This document shows positions 29,647 to 38,034 of a stretch of DNA of 64,000 bases, piece by piece. Numbering within the stretch: the stretch's first letter is position 1; the number at the start of each line of letters is the position of its first letter. Where the stretch lies: NCBI GenBank assembly GCA_947507155.1, contig CANNOC010000006.1, positions 1-64,000 on the forward strand, in the 5' to 3' direction. The DNA is from an uncultured Collinsella sp. Its GTDB lineage: Bacteria > Actinomycetota > Coriobacteriia > Coriobacteriales > Coriobacteriaceae. The position numbers and the translations under genes are program-made. A model generated the notes under the pieces. That model was not told the DNA's origin. It saw only the letters and a program-made list of their open reading frames with translations, and ran no database searches.

Positions 29647-29835
29647 ATGTCCAAAGTTTGCGAAGTTTGCGGTAAGCACCCCGTTGCCGGTCGCTCCATC
29701 AGCCACTCTCACCGCGTCACCAACCGTAAGTTCCGCCCCAACATCCAGCGCGTCTACGTCGTCGTCGACGGTCACCGTCGCAAGATGAACGTTTGCTCCA
29801 CCTGCCTCAAGTCCGGCAAGGTTGCGCGCTCCTAA
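29647..29835 (+). CDS. rpmB: 50S ribosomal protein L28
   Basis: The 62-residue protein is a small large-subunit protein. It has two cysteine pairs, CEVCGK at residues 5-10 and CSTC near residue 50, the zinc-binding form of L28, with the conserved SISHSHRVTNRKFRPNIQ between. ATG 29647 follows AAGGAGG. It is monocistronic, with promoters upstream and a strong terminator downstream, and is divergent from the pyr operon. Confidence 0.96.
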   Translation: MSKVCEVCGKHPVAGRSISHSHRVTNRKFRPNIQRVYVVVDGHRRKMNVCSTCLKSGKVARS

Positions 29836-29903
29836 ATAAGGTCTTACCAACAAGTACCTCGGACTCTCCGGGTCAAAGACCTCGCGTTCATATAGAACTT
29901 ACC

Positions 29904-29936
29904 AAAGGCGCCCTCCCCTACGGAGGGCGCCTTTTT
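29904..29936 (+). terminator. Terminator of rpmB
   Basis: AAAGGCGCCCTCC pairs with GGAGGGCGCCTTT around a CCTAC-type loop and runs into TTTTT. It lies about 70 nt after the rpmB stop. Confidence 0.9.
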
Positions 29937-29940
29937 GTAC

Positions 29941-29996
29941 TCATTGGGGACAGACTTACATGAGTGAAAGCACTCATGTAAGTCTGTCCCCAATGA
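29941..29996. repeat. Perfect 26-bp palindrome
   Basis: Arms at 29941-29966 and 29971-29996 are perfect reverse complements around a 4-nt AAAG loop. The arms contain ATTGGGGACAGACTTA. It follows the rpmB terminator, has no T-tract on either side, and is probably a REP-like intergenic palindrome. It resembles the outer stems of the elements near 1.7-2.1 kb in scale, but has no inserted core. Confidence 0.8.
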
Positions 29997-30101
29997 GCGG
30001 GGCGATGTGCAGGGCAGATAGATTTAGTTGAAACGGTTCATTTGATTAAAGCGTTTTAGTTTGTCTTTTACGGGAATCTGCCCGTTCACCGAATTATTTC
30101 T

Positions 30102-30110
30102 TGCTATCAT
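30102..30110 (+). promoter_or_regulatory. adhE promoter, extended -10
   Basis: TGCTATCAT lies about 40 nt before the adhE start. No strong -35 is present. The 29997-30101 stretch upstream contains an AAACG ... CGTTT inverted pair around 30031-30055 and the 14-mer AAACGGTTCATTTG, which could be operator sequence. Confidence 0.5.
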
Positions 30111-30150
30111 GCATCTTGTAGGGTAAATCTCCGATCGCAAGGAGACACAA

Positions 30151-32799
30151 ATGGTGAAAAAGTCACCGGAAAACACTACTCCCGCCATCGTGGACAACGT
30201 GGAGGCGCTTGAGGCCAAACTCAAATCTATGCGTGAGGCCCAGGCTAAATTCGCTGAGTACACTCAGGAGCAGGTAGACAAGATCTTCTACGAGGCTGCT
30301 ATGGCCGCCAACAAGGCTCGTATTCCTTTGGCCAAGCTCGCCATCGAGGAGACCGGCCGTGGCGTTCTCGAGGACAAGGTCATCAAGAACCACTACGCCG
30401 CTGAGTACATCTACAACGCTTACAAGAACACCAAGACCTGCGGTGTCATCGAGCGCGACGACGCTTACGGCATCACCAAGGTCGCCGAGCCGATCGGTAT
30501 CGTTGGCGCTGTCATCCCGACCACCAACCCGACCTCCACGGCCATCTTCAAGACGCTCATCTGCCTGAAGACCCGTAACGCCATCATCATCTCCCCGCAC
30601 CCGGCAGCCGCCAAGTGCACCATCGCCGCCGCCAAGCTCGTTCTCGACGCAGCTGTCAAGGCCGGTGCTCCTGAGGGCATCATCGGCTGGGTCGACAAGC
30701 CGTCCATCGAGCTGACCAACATGGTCATGCGCGACGTCGACATCATTCTCGCAACCGGTGGCCCGGGCATGGTCAAGGCTGCTTACTCCTCCGGTAAGCC
30801 CGCACTCGGCGTCGGCGCCGGCAACACCCCGGTCATCATCGACGATACCGCGGACATCAAGCTCGCCGTCAACTCCATCATCCACTCCAAGACCTTCGAC
30901 AACGGCATGATCTGCGCTTCCGAGCAGTCCGTGACCGTCATCGACACCATCTATGACCAGGTCAAGGCCGAGTTCCAGAAGCGCGGCTGCTACTTCGTCA
31001 AGCAGGGTGCCGAGATGGAGGCCCTGCGTGCCGCCATGTTCAAGAACGGCGCTCTCGATCACCGCATCCCCGGCATGGCTGCCGCCAAGATCGCCGAGCT
31101 CGCCGGCATCGAGGTTCCCGCCAAGACCAAGATCCTGATCGCCGAGGTCACCTCCACCGATCCCGAGAAGGAAGAGTTCTCCCACGAGAAGCTCTCCCCG
31201 GTCCTCGCTATGTATCACGCCAAGGACTTCCAGGAGGCCGTTGACAAGGCAGAGCACCTCGTCCTCGCAGGTGGCCCGGGCCACACCGCCTCTCTCTACG
31301 TGCACCCGGCACAGAGCGAGAAGATCGCTAAGTTCCAGCACGTCATGAAGGCCTGCCGCATCGTCATCAACACCCCGTCCTCGCACGGCGGCATCGGTGA
31401 CCTCTACAACTTCGGCATGAAGCCGTCTCTAACCCTGGGCTGCGGCTCCTGGGGTGGCAACTCCGTCTCCGAGAACGTTGGGGTGAAGCACTTGATCAAC
31501 GTCAAGACCGTGGCAGAGCGCCGCGAGAACATGCTGTGGTTCCGCGCACCCGAGAAGGTCTACTTCAAGAAGGGCTGCACGCCCGTCGCACTCGACGAGC
31601 TCGGCACCGTAATGGGCAAGAAGCGCGCCTTCATCGTTACCGACCAGTTCCTCTTCAAGAATGGCAACACGCGTGCCATCGAGGCCAAGCTCGATGAGAT
31701 GGGCATCGCTCACGACTGCTTCTACGACGTTGAGCCCGATCCCTCCCTGCAGTGCGCACGTCGCGGCGCCAAGCAGATGACGCTCTTCGAGCCGGATGTC
31801 ATCATCGCCGTTGGCGGCGGTTCCGCAATGGACGCCGGCAAGATTATGTGGATGATGTACGAGCACCCCGAGGCGAACTTCGAGGACATGGCCATGGACT
31901 TCATGGACATCCGCAAGCGTATCTTCACCTTCCCCGAGATGGGCAAGAAGGCTTACTTCGTCGCCGTCCCGACCTCTTCGGGCACTGGCTCCGAGTGCAC
32001 GCCGTTCGCCATCATCACCGACAAGGAGACCGGCATCAAGTGGCCGCTCGCCGACTACGCGCTGCTCCCCAACATGGCAATCGTCGACGCTGACAACTGC
32101 ATGACCGCCCCGAAGGGCCTCACCGCAGCTTCCGGTATTGACGTCATGACCCACGCCATCGAGTCCTACGTCTCCATCATGGCTTCCGATTACACCAAGG
32201 GCCTCTCCGAGCGCGCCGCAAAGCTCGTCTTCGAGAACCTCCCGAGCTCCTTCACCAACGGTGCAAAGGATCCGCACGCTCGCGAGGAGATGCACAACGC
32301 ATCCTGCATGGCCGGTATGGCATTCGGTAACGCCTTCCTGGGCCTCAACCACTCCATGGCCCACAAGCTCGGCGCTTTCCACCATCTGCCCCACGGCCTC
32401 GCAAACGCAGTCATCCTGACCCGCGTCATGCGTTACAACGCCGCCGAGGCTCCTGTCAAGATGGGAACCTTCTCTCAGTATCCTTACCCCAACGCGCTGC
32501 ACAACTACGCCGAGATGGCTCGTTACTGCGGCATCGACGGCAAGGACGACCGTGAGGTCTTCGAGAACTTCATCACCAAGCTCACCGAGCTCTGCGACTT
32601 CATCGGTGTCAAGCACACCATCGCTGAGTACGGCGTTGACGAGAAGTACTTCCTCGACACCCTCGACGAGATGACCGAGCAGGCATTCAACGACCAGTGC
32701 ACCGGCGCTAACCCGCGCTACCCGCTGATGAGCGAGATCAAGGAGCTCTACCTTGACGCCTACTACGGCCGCGAGCCTCAGGACTACGCCGTCTGCTAG
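30151..32799 (+). CDS. adhE: Bifunctional acetaldehyde-CoA/alcohol dehydrogenase AdhE
   Basis: The 882-residue enzyme reduces acetyl-CoA to acetaldehyde and then to ethanol with two NADH, regenerating NAD in fermentation. The amino-terminal aldehyde dehydrogenase domain (to about residue 440) has the catalytic Cys255 in MICASEQS. The carboxy-terminal iron-dependent alcohol dehydrogenase domain has VGGGSAMDAGK, PTSSGTGSE and the metal-binding GLNHSMAHKLGAFHHLPHG. ATG 30151 follows AAGGAGA. Codons are strongly biased to C-ending forms (ATC, ACC, GAC, AAG), implying very high expression. It normally forms spirosome filaments. Confidence 0.97.
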   Translation: MVKKSPENTTPAIVDNVEALEAKLKSMREAQAKFAEYTQEQVDKIFYEAAMAANKARIPLAKLAIEETGRGVLEDKVIKNHYAAEYIYNAYKNTKTCGVIERDDAYGITKVAEPIGIVGAVIPTTNPTSTAIFKTLICLKTRNAIIISPHPAAAKCTIAAAKLVLDAAVKAGAPEGIIGWVDKPSIELTNMVMRDVDIILATGGPGMVKAAYSSGKPALGVGAGNTPVIIDDTADIKLAVNSIIHSKTFDNGMICASEQSVTVIDTIYDQVKAEFQKRGCYFVKQGAEMEALRAAMFKNGALDHRIPGMAAAKIAELAGIEVPAKTKILIAEVTSTDPEKEEFSHEKLSPVLAMYHAKDFQEAVDKAEHLVLAGGPGHTASLYVHPAQSEKIAKFQHVMKACRIVINTPSSHGGIGDLYNFGMKPSLTLGCGSWGGNSVSENVGVKHLINVKTVAERRENMLWFRAPEKVYFKKGCTPVALDELGTVMGKKRAFIVTDQFLFKNGNTRAIEAKLDEMGIAHDCFYDVEPDPSLQCARRGAKQMTLFEPDVIIAVGGGSAMDAGKIMWMMYEHPEANFEDMAMDFMDIRKRIFTFPEMGKKAYFVAVPTSSGTGSECTPFAIITDKETGIKWPLADYALLPNMAIVDADNCMTAPKGLTAASGIDVMTHAIESYVSIMASDYTKGLSERAAKLVFENLPSSFTNGAKDPHAREEMHNASCMAGMAFGNAFLGLNHSMAHKLGAFHHLPHGLANAVILTRVMRYNAAEAPVKMGTFSQYPYPNALHNYAEMARYCGIDGKDDREVFENFITKLTELCDFIGVKHTIAEYGVDEKYFLDTLDEMTEQAFNDQCTGANPRYPLMSEIKELYLDAYYGREPQDYAVC

Positions 32800-32817
32800 T
32801 TTTAGCACGGTTTTTAA

Positions 32818-32854
32818 CGGCGGGGGTGCACGGGTGTTTCACACACCCCCGCCG
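32818..32854 (+). other. Strong hairpin between adhE and the kinase gene
   Basis: CGGCGGGGGTG (32818-32828) pairs perfectly with CACCCCCGCCG (32844-32854) around a 15-nt loop. There is no T-tract, so it is more likely a partial terminator or an RNA-processing/stability element that sets the expression ratio of the two genes. Confidence 0.6.
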
Positions 32855-32887
32855 TCGCTTCTATCGCATCGTTGAAAGGATGCAACC

Positions 32888-33652
32888 ATGCTGCTACCCG
32901 ATTCCAAGACCGAGCTCGTCCGCCGTGGCAACAAGGTCGTTTACGACCTGGGCGACAAGATCGTCAAGGTCTTTAACGAGACCAAGCCCGTCTCCGACGT
33001 GTTCAACGAGGCTTTGAATCTTGCCCGCATCAATGAGTGCGGCATCCGCAGCCCCAAGGCTCTCGAGGTTTCCCAGCTCGAGAACGCCAACGGCTGGGCG
33101 CTCGTGACCGAGAAGGTTCCGGGCACTACCCTTGCCGAGAAGATGACTGCCGAGCCCCAGCGCTTTGGTGAGTACCTCGAGATGTTCGTCGACCTCCAGA
33201 TCGAGATCCACGGCTACACCTCCCCGCTGCTTAACCGTCAGCGCGACAAGTTCGCCCGCATGATCGACAGCCTTGATCAGCTCAATGCCACCACGCGCTA
33301 CAACCTTCAGGAGCGTCTGGACGGCATGACCAAGGAGTTCAAGGTCTGCCACGGCGACTTCAACCCCTCCAACGTCATCGTCGGCGACGACGGCCAGCTC
33401 TATGTGTGCGACTGGGCACACGCTACCCAGGGCTCCCCTGCTGCCGACGTTGCCACCACCTACCTGCTCTTTGCCCTCAACAGCAAGGACCAGGCCGAGG
33501 CCTACCTGGAGCTCTACTGCGACCGCGCCGACATGCCCATGCAGGTCGTGCGTCAGTGGACGAGCATCGTCGCCGCTTCCGAGCTCGCTCGTAAGCGCAA
33601 CGTGAACGATGAGTTCCTGAAGAACTGGATCGACGTCGTCGATTATCAGTAA
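32888..33652 (+). CDS. APH/choline-kinase-fold phosphotransferase
   Basis: The 254-residue protein has the aminoglycoside phosphotransferase/choline kinase fold. The nucleotide-binding lobe contains KIVKVFN and LVTEKVPGTTLAEKM, the catalytic loop HGDFNPSN is at residues 155-162 and the metal-binding DW at 175-176. The substrate is unknown; small hydroxylated metabolites such as choline, ethanolamine or a sugar are typical. A drug-resistance role is not indicated. ATG 32888 follows GAAAGGA. It is 88 nt downstream of adhE on the same strand and ends before a terminator, so it may be co-transcribed with adhE. Confidence 0.8.
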   Translation: MLLPDSKTELVRRGNKVVYDLGDKIVKVFNETKPVSDVFNEALNLARINECGIRSPKALEVSQLENANGWALVTEKVPGTTLAEKMTAEPQRFGEYLEMFVDLQIEIHGYTSPLLNRQRDKFARMIDSLDQLNATTRYNLQERLDGMTKEFKVCHGDFNPSNVIVGDDGQLYVCDWAHATQGSPAADVATTYLLFALNSKDQAEAYLELYCDRADMPMQVVRQWTSIVAASELARKRNVNDEFLKNWIDVVDYQ

Positions 33653-33687
33653 TATCTGAGCGATTTATTTCGCATCGGAGGCACAAA

Positions 33688-33728
33688 GAAAACCCCGCAG
33701 CTCATTTGGGCTGTGGGGTTTTCCTTTT
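33688..33728 (+). terminator. Terminator after the kinase gene
   Basis: AACCCCGCAGC pairs with GCTGTGGGGTT (one wobble) and is followed by TTCCTTTT. On the opposite strand the A-rich flank gives a T-rich tail as well, so it may work in both directions. Confidence 0.8.
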
Positions 33729-33751
33729 AGCGATTGAGCACGACGGCAAGA

Positions 33752-33802
33752 TAAAAGGACGGCCTCGCATCTCCCCAATCTGGAGAAATGCGAGGCCGTC
33801 CC
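33752..33802 (-). terminator. Terminator of proS
   Basis: On the minus strand GGACGGCCTCGCAT pairs perfectly with its complement (14 bp) around a 17-nt loop, then TTTTAT. It faces the kinase terminator, so the two convergent transcripts are closed within 120 nt. Confidence 0.85.
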
Positions 33803-33831
33803 GCATATCGAACTACAAGCGAAATCGTAGA

Positions 33832-35553
33832 TTAACGGCGTGCTGCCTTCACAAGCTCGGCGACCTTGGCGACGACCTCATCGATCGCCACATCCTCGCG
33901 CTCGCCCGTGGCACGGTCCTTGAGCTCGACGGTGCCGTTCTTAAGACCACGCTTGCCGAGCACTACCTGATACGGGAAGCCCATAAGGTCGTTGTCGGCA
34001 AACTTAAAGCCAGGACGCTCATCGCGATCGTCGACGACGACCTCGATACCCTCGGCGCACAGACCATCAACAATCTGCTCGCAGACGCTAGCGCACTCCT
34101 CCTTCTTGGGATCGAGCGGAATCACCGCGACCTCGTACGGAGCAACGGAGACCGGCCAGACAATACCGTGCTCGTCGTTGTGCTGCTCCACGACGGCAGC
34201 GAGCGAGCGAGACACGCCCACGCCGTAGCAACCCATGATAAGCGGCTTCTCCTTACCATCCACGTCCATAAAGGTGGCACCCATGGCCTCGGAATACTTG
34301 GTACCGAGCTGGAACACCTGAGAAACCTCGATGCCGCGAGCGGCAGAGAGCGGCTTGCCGCAGTGCGGGCAGGGATCACCGGCAACGACGGTGACCAGAT
34401 CGGCCCACTCGTCGACGGTAAAGTCGCGCTCGGGGCAGGCACCGGTAAAGTGATAATCGACCTCGTTGGCACCGCAGGCCCATTGCTTGGACTCGCGCAG
34501 ACTCTCGTCGCACACTAGACGGATACCCTCGGGTAGGTTAACCGGTCCGATAAAGCCCTTGTGCAGACCGTAGGTCAGGAGTTCCTCGTCGGTCATCATG
34601 CGATAGCCCTTGCCAAAGACGTGCTTGGCCTTGCAGTCGTTGAGCTCATGGTCGCCCGGAACGATGGCCACAACCGGCTTGCCCTCGGCGTCGATGAGAG
34701 CCAGGGACTTGCGTGTACCGTTCTCGGGGAAACCGAAGAACTTGGCAACAGCCTCGATGGTGCCCATGCCCGGAGTCTCGACCTTGGTGAGTGTGCCGTC
34801 GCCGGGGCCCTCGGTCACAACGACCTTGGTGCTTGCAGCCTCGTCATCGGCAGCAAAGCCGCAATCGTCGCAGTAGACCAGCGAAGCCTCGCCGGCGTCG
34901 GCCAGCGCCATGTACTCGACGGAGGTATCGCCGCCGATCTCACCGGAGTCGGCAACAACGGGCAGGGCCTTGATGTAGCAGCGCTCGCAGATGTTGGCGT
35001 AGGCCTGCTTCATCTTGTCGTACTCCTCCTGCAGACTCTCCTGCGTGGCAGAGAAGCTGTAGGCGTCCTTCATGATGAACTCGCGACCGCGCATCAGGCC
35101 AAAGCGGGGACGGAACTCGTCGCGGAATTTATCCTGGATGTGATAGAGATTCACCGGCAGCTGCTTGTAGGAACGCAGCTCGTTGCGCACCAGGGCAGTC
35201 ACGGTCTCCTCGTGCGTGGGGCCCAGCACGAACTCGCGTCCGTGGCGGTCATCAAAGCGCACGAGCTCCTTGCCATAGGCATCGATACGGCCGGACTCAC
35301 GCCACAGCTCGGCATCGACCATGATGGGCATCATGAGCTCCTGGGCGCCGGCAGCGTCCATCTCGTCGCGCACGATGTTCTCGATCTTGCGAATCGAGCG
35401 CCAAGCAAGCGGCAGATAGGAATAGAGACCGGCGGCCTCCTTGCGAATCATGCCGGCACGAAGCAGCAGGCGATGGCTCGCAAGCTCGGCGTCGGCCGGA
35501 TCCTCTTTGAGCGTCGGAGCATACAGCTTTGACATATACATTGCTCGAGTCAT
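33832..35553 (-). CDS. proS: Prolyl-tRNA synthetase
   Basis: The 573-residue class II synthetase charges tRNA-Pro. Motif 2 is RDEFRPRFGLMRGREFIMKD (residues about 138-157), and motif 3 CYGVGVSRSLAA is near residue 435. Between them is the YbaK-like editing insertion that clears alanyl-tRNA-Pro (about 225-400), so this is the bacterial ProS type. ATG 35553 directly follows the ispG stop (TAAATG) with GAGGAG upstream, so the two are coupled. Confidence 0.97.
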   Translation of the reverse strand: MTRAMYMSKLYAPTLKEDPADAELASHRLLLRAGMIRKEAAGLYSYLPLAWRSIRKIENIVRDEMDAAGAQELMMPIMVDAELWRESGRIDAYGKELVRFDDRHGREFVLGPTHEETVTALVRNELRSYKQLPVNLYHIQDKFRDEFRPRFGLMRGREFIMKDAYSFSATQESLQEEYDKMKQAYANICERCYIKALPVVADSGEIGGDTSVEYMALADAGEASLVYCDDCGFAADDEAASTKVVVTEGPGDGTLTKVETPGMGTIEAVAKFFGFPENGTRKSLALIDAEGKPVVAIVPGDHELNDCKAKHVFGKGYRMMTDEELLTYGLHKGFIGPVNLPEGIRLVCDESLRESKQWACGANEVDYHFTGACPERDFTVDEWADLVTVVAGDPCPHCGKPLSAARGIEVSQVFQLGTKYSEAMGATFMDVDGKEKPLIMGCYGVGVSRSLAAVVEQHNDEHGIVWPVSVAPYEVAVIPLDPKKEECASVCEQIVDGLCAEGIEVVVDDRDERPGFKFADNDLMGFPYQVVLGKRGLKNGTVELKDRATGEREDVAIDEVVAKVAELVKAARR

Positions 35554-36636
35554 TTATTTCTCCTCAATAAGCTTGTCGACCTCGGCCATAAGCGCGTCGA
35601 CAATTTGGTCCTCAGCTACTTTACCAATGATCTGGCCGTGCGAAAAGAGCAGGCCCTGACCTCGTCCGCAGGCAACGCCCAAGTCGGCGTCAGAGGCCTC
35701 GCCGGGGCCATTGACCGCGCATCCCATAACGGCGATTGAAAGCGGCGCGGAGTAGTTCTTAAGCCGCTCGGTGACCTCCTCGGCGATAGGAATGAGGTTG
35801 ACCTGGCAGCGAGCGCACGTGGGGCACGATACGATCTCGGGGCCACGGCGGCGAAGACCCAGTGACTGCAGGATACCCCAGGCGACCGGCGGCTCCTCGA
35901 CCGGATCGGCCGTGAGCGAGACGCGCATGGTGTCGCCAATGCCCTCGGAAAGCAAAATTCCCAGGCCCACAGAGCTCTTAATGGTGCCCTGGAGCTTGGT
36001 TCCGGCCTCAGTCACGCCCAAATGAAGCGGAACATGGGGGATTTCGCGCGACAGGGCACGATAGGTGTCAAGCGTCGTGGACACGCTATGAGCCTTGGCG
36101 GAAAGCACGATATTGGTAAAGCCGCGATCCTCAAAATGTTTGACGAAACGCTCGCTCGACATCACAAGCTTTTCGGGCTGCGTAAGGTCATCGCGCTCGG
36201 CGATATCCTGCTCAAGCGAGCCGGCGTTCACGCCAATGCGAATCGCGCACCCAGCGGCGCCCGCGGCATCGATCACGGCATCGACCTTGGCCCAATCGCC
36301 AATGTTGCCGGGATTGATGCGGAGCTTAGCGGCACCGGCCTCCACGGCGCCAATGGCGAGCTTATGGTTAAAGTGGATATCGGCAACGATCGGCACCGGA
36401 GACTCCGCACAAATCGTGCGAAAGCCCTTAAGCGCGGCCTCGGTAGGCACACTCACGCGCACAACATCACAACCCGCCTGGGCAAGCGCACGCACTTGCG
36501 CAAGCGTTGCCTGGGCGTCGGCGGTATCGGTACAGGTCATGGACTGAACCACCACCGGAGCGCCGCCGCCTATCTGCACGTCGCCCACAAATACGGGGCG
36601 CGTCATCTCGCGCGGCAAAGGATGGGACAAAGACAA
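35554..36636 (-). CDS. ispG: 4-hydroxy-3-methylbut-2-enyl diphosphate synthase
   Basis: The iron-sulfur enzyme IspG acts late in the MEP isoprenoid pathway, converting MEcPP to HMBPP. Signatures are VQSMTCTDTADAQATLAQV at the start, LRINPGNIG, and the cluster cysteines in CPTCARC and GCAVNGPGEAS. I start it at TTG 36636, which has AGGGGAG eight nt upstream and gives 360 residues; earlier in-frame starts would overlap rseP and add non-homologous sequence. rseP and dxr lie just upstream, so two MEP genes flank the protease. Confidence 0.95.
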   Translation of the reverse strand: MSLSHPLPREMTRPVFVGDVQIGGGAPVVVQSMTCTDTADAQATLAQVRALAQAGCDVVRVSVPTEAALKGFRTICAESPVPIVADIHFNHKLAIGAVEAGAAKLRINPGNIGDWAKVDAVIDAAGAAGCAIRIGVNAGSLEQDIAERDDLTQPEKLVMSSERFVKHFEDRGFTNIVLSAKAHSVSTTLDTYRALSREIPHVPLHLGVTEAGTKLQGTIKSSVGLGILLSEGIGDTMRVSLTADPVEEPPVAWGILQSLGLRRRGPEIVSCPTCARCQVNLIPIAEEVTERLKNYSAPLSIAVMGCAVNGPGEASDADLGVACGRGQGLLFSHGQIIGKVAEDQIVDALMAEVDKLIEEK

Positions 36637-36649
36637 TCCAAACACTCCC

Positions 36650-38011
36650 CTACAAAATAAATCGAAGGACGTCGGAACGAAGCATATAGACAAACAGCAG
36701 CGCAAAGAGCGCGATGCCGACATAGCTCACGATCGTCTGCACCTTCAGCGGCAACTCGCGACCGGCGACCTTTTGGATGATCTCGATAACCAGCTTTCCC
36801 CCGTCGAGCGGCGGAATAGGCAGCAGGTTCATAAAGCCCAGCGAAAACGAGATGAGCGCGGCAAACGTCAAGAACGTCGCAGGGCCGGCTGCCGCCGCCT
36901 GAGAAGACATGACACTGATGCCCACAATCGAGCTGGACTGATCGAGTATCTCCATCGTATGCTGCGGCTGCAGCAGGCGCATCACGCCCTCAGCTGTCTG
37001 CTGAACATAGGAGAACGACAGGCGCGCCGACGTAATGGGGTCCAAATGGACCACCTGCGTAGAGGCATAAACGCCCAAACGCTCGCCCTCCTTGAGCGCG
37101 ACCGAGGTCGTAAATTTCTTGCCGTCGTGCTGATACTCAATGGCGATATCGTCCTTGCCAGCGGCCGCTCCGATCGCATCGTACACGTCCATCCAGGAAG
37201 AGCACGACACGCCATCGACACTAAGAATCGTGTCGCCGGCCTCGATGCCCGCCTTGGCGGCTATCGAGCCTTCTTCGACCTGACCGATCACATTGCTATC
37301 GACCGGCACCGATACGCCGGCGATAGAGTAGATACTCATAAGCAGCAAAAAACCCGTCAGGATATTGACGAGAATGCCCGCGAGCAGCATAAAGGCACGC
37401 TTGAGAAAACCCTGGCCCAGATAGGTATGCGAGCGCTCCTGCTCAAGAAACTCCGAAGCAGTGACCGGCAACTCCCACACGTCGCCCTCTGCAGTCGCAT
37501 GCTCTCGATCGAATTTGCGACCGTCAAAGGTGGTATATCCTGCAGCATCGCGCGGCAGCGTCTGGTACCTAACCGGATAATAGCTGGGTGAAGGCTTCTC
37601 CCTTTCCTCGTACCAAGGTGCAATGGAACCCCAGCCCAAAAGCAAGGCACAAGCCTCGAGAACATCCTCCTCGGGCAGCTCCAGCTCGACGGAAAGGTCT
37701 GCAACCGAAACGCGACCATGACGATAGATCGCCGCAAGCACACGGTCGGCGCACGAGACATCGGTCGGGTCCATACCGCAGATAGCGGCATAACCACCCA
37801 GCAGCAGCGGCGTCACGCCAAACTTGGTACCGATGCGACGCGACGTATGGTGAATGTCGAAGCGACACGGTAGGCCCAAGAAAAACTCGGTGACGCGCAC
37901 GCCGCACGCACGGGCCGCTAAAAAGTGGCCACCCTCGTGCAGAAACACGAGGACGGATAGCATCAAAAGACCCCAAAAGACCGAGGAGAGAACGCTCAGA
38001 ACAGTATCCAT
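36650..38011 (-). CDS. rseP: Site-2 membrane protease RseP family with inserted domain
   Basis: This 453-residue M50 zinc protease cuts within membranes. The HEGGH active site is at residues 25-29, a PDZ domain spans about 240-310, and the third ligand motif NLLPIPPLDGG is in the carboxy-terminal membrane part. Between the first membrane region and the next helix (residues about 81-200) is a soluble insertion. Its start, DRVLAAIYRHGRVSVADLSV, reads like a winged helix-turn-helix. ATG 38011 has only a distant AAGGA and follows dxr by 23 nt. The dxr-rseP-ispG-proS order is conserved in Gram-positive bacteria. Confidence 0.9.
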   Translation of the reverse strand: MDTVLSVLSSVFWGLLMLSVLVFLHEGGHFLAARACGVRVTEFFLGLPCRFDIHHTSRRIGTKFGVTPLLLGGYAAICGMDPTDVSCADRVLAAIYRHGRVSVADLSVELELPEEDVLEACALLLGWGSIAPWYEEREKPSPSYYPVRYQTLPRDAAGYTTFDGRKFDREHATAEGDVWELPVTASEFLEQERSHTYLGQGFLKRAFMLLAGILVNILTGFLLLMSIYSIAGVSVPVDSNVIGQVEEGSIAAKAGIEAGDTILSVDGVSCSSWMDVYDAIGAAAGKDDIAIEYQHDGKKFTTSVALKEGERLGVYASTQVVHLDPITSARLSFSYVQQTAEGVMRLLQPQHTMEILDQSSSIVGISVMSSQAAAAGPATFLTFAALISFSLGFMNLLPIPPLDGGKLVIEIIQKVAGRELPLKVQTIVSYVGIALFALLFVYMLRSDVLRFIL

Positions 38012-38034
38012 AAAACGAAAAGCAATCCTTACGA

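Noticed and set aside
32888..33652. Aminoglycoside resistance gene
   Set aside because: The fold is shared with choline and other metabolite kinases; nothing around it suggests mobility or resistance.
36636..36723. An ispG start 87 nt upstream of the chosen TTG
   Set aside because: It would overlap the end of rseP and add residues that do not match IspG; the TTG has a properly spaced AGGGGAG.
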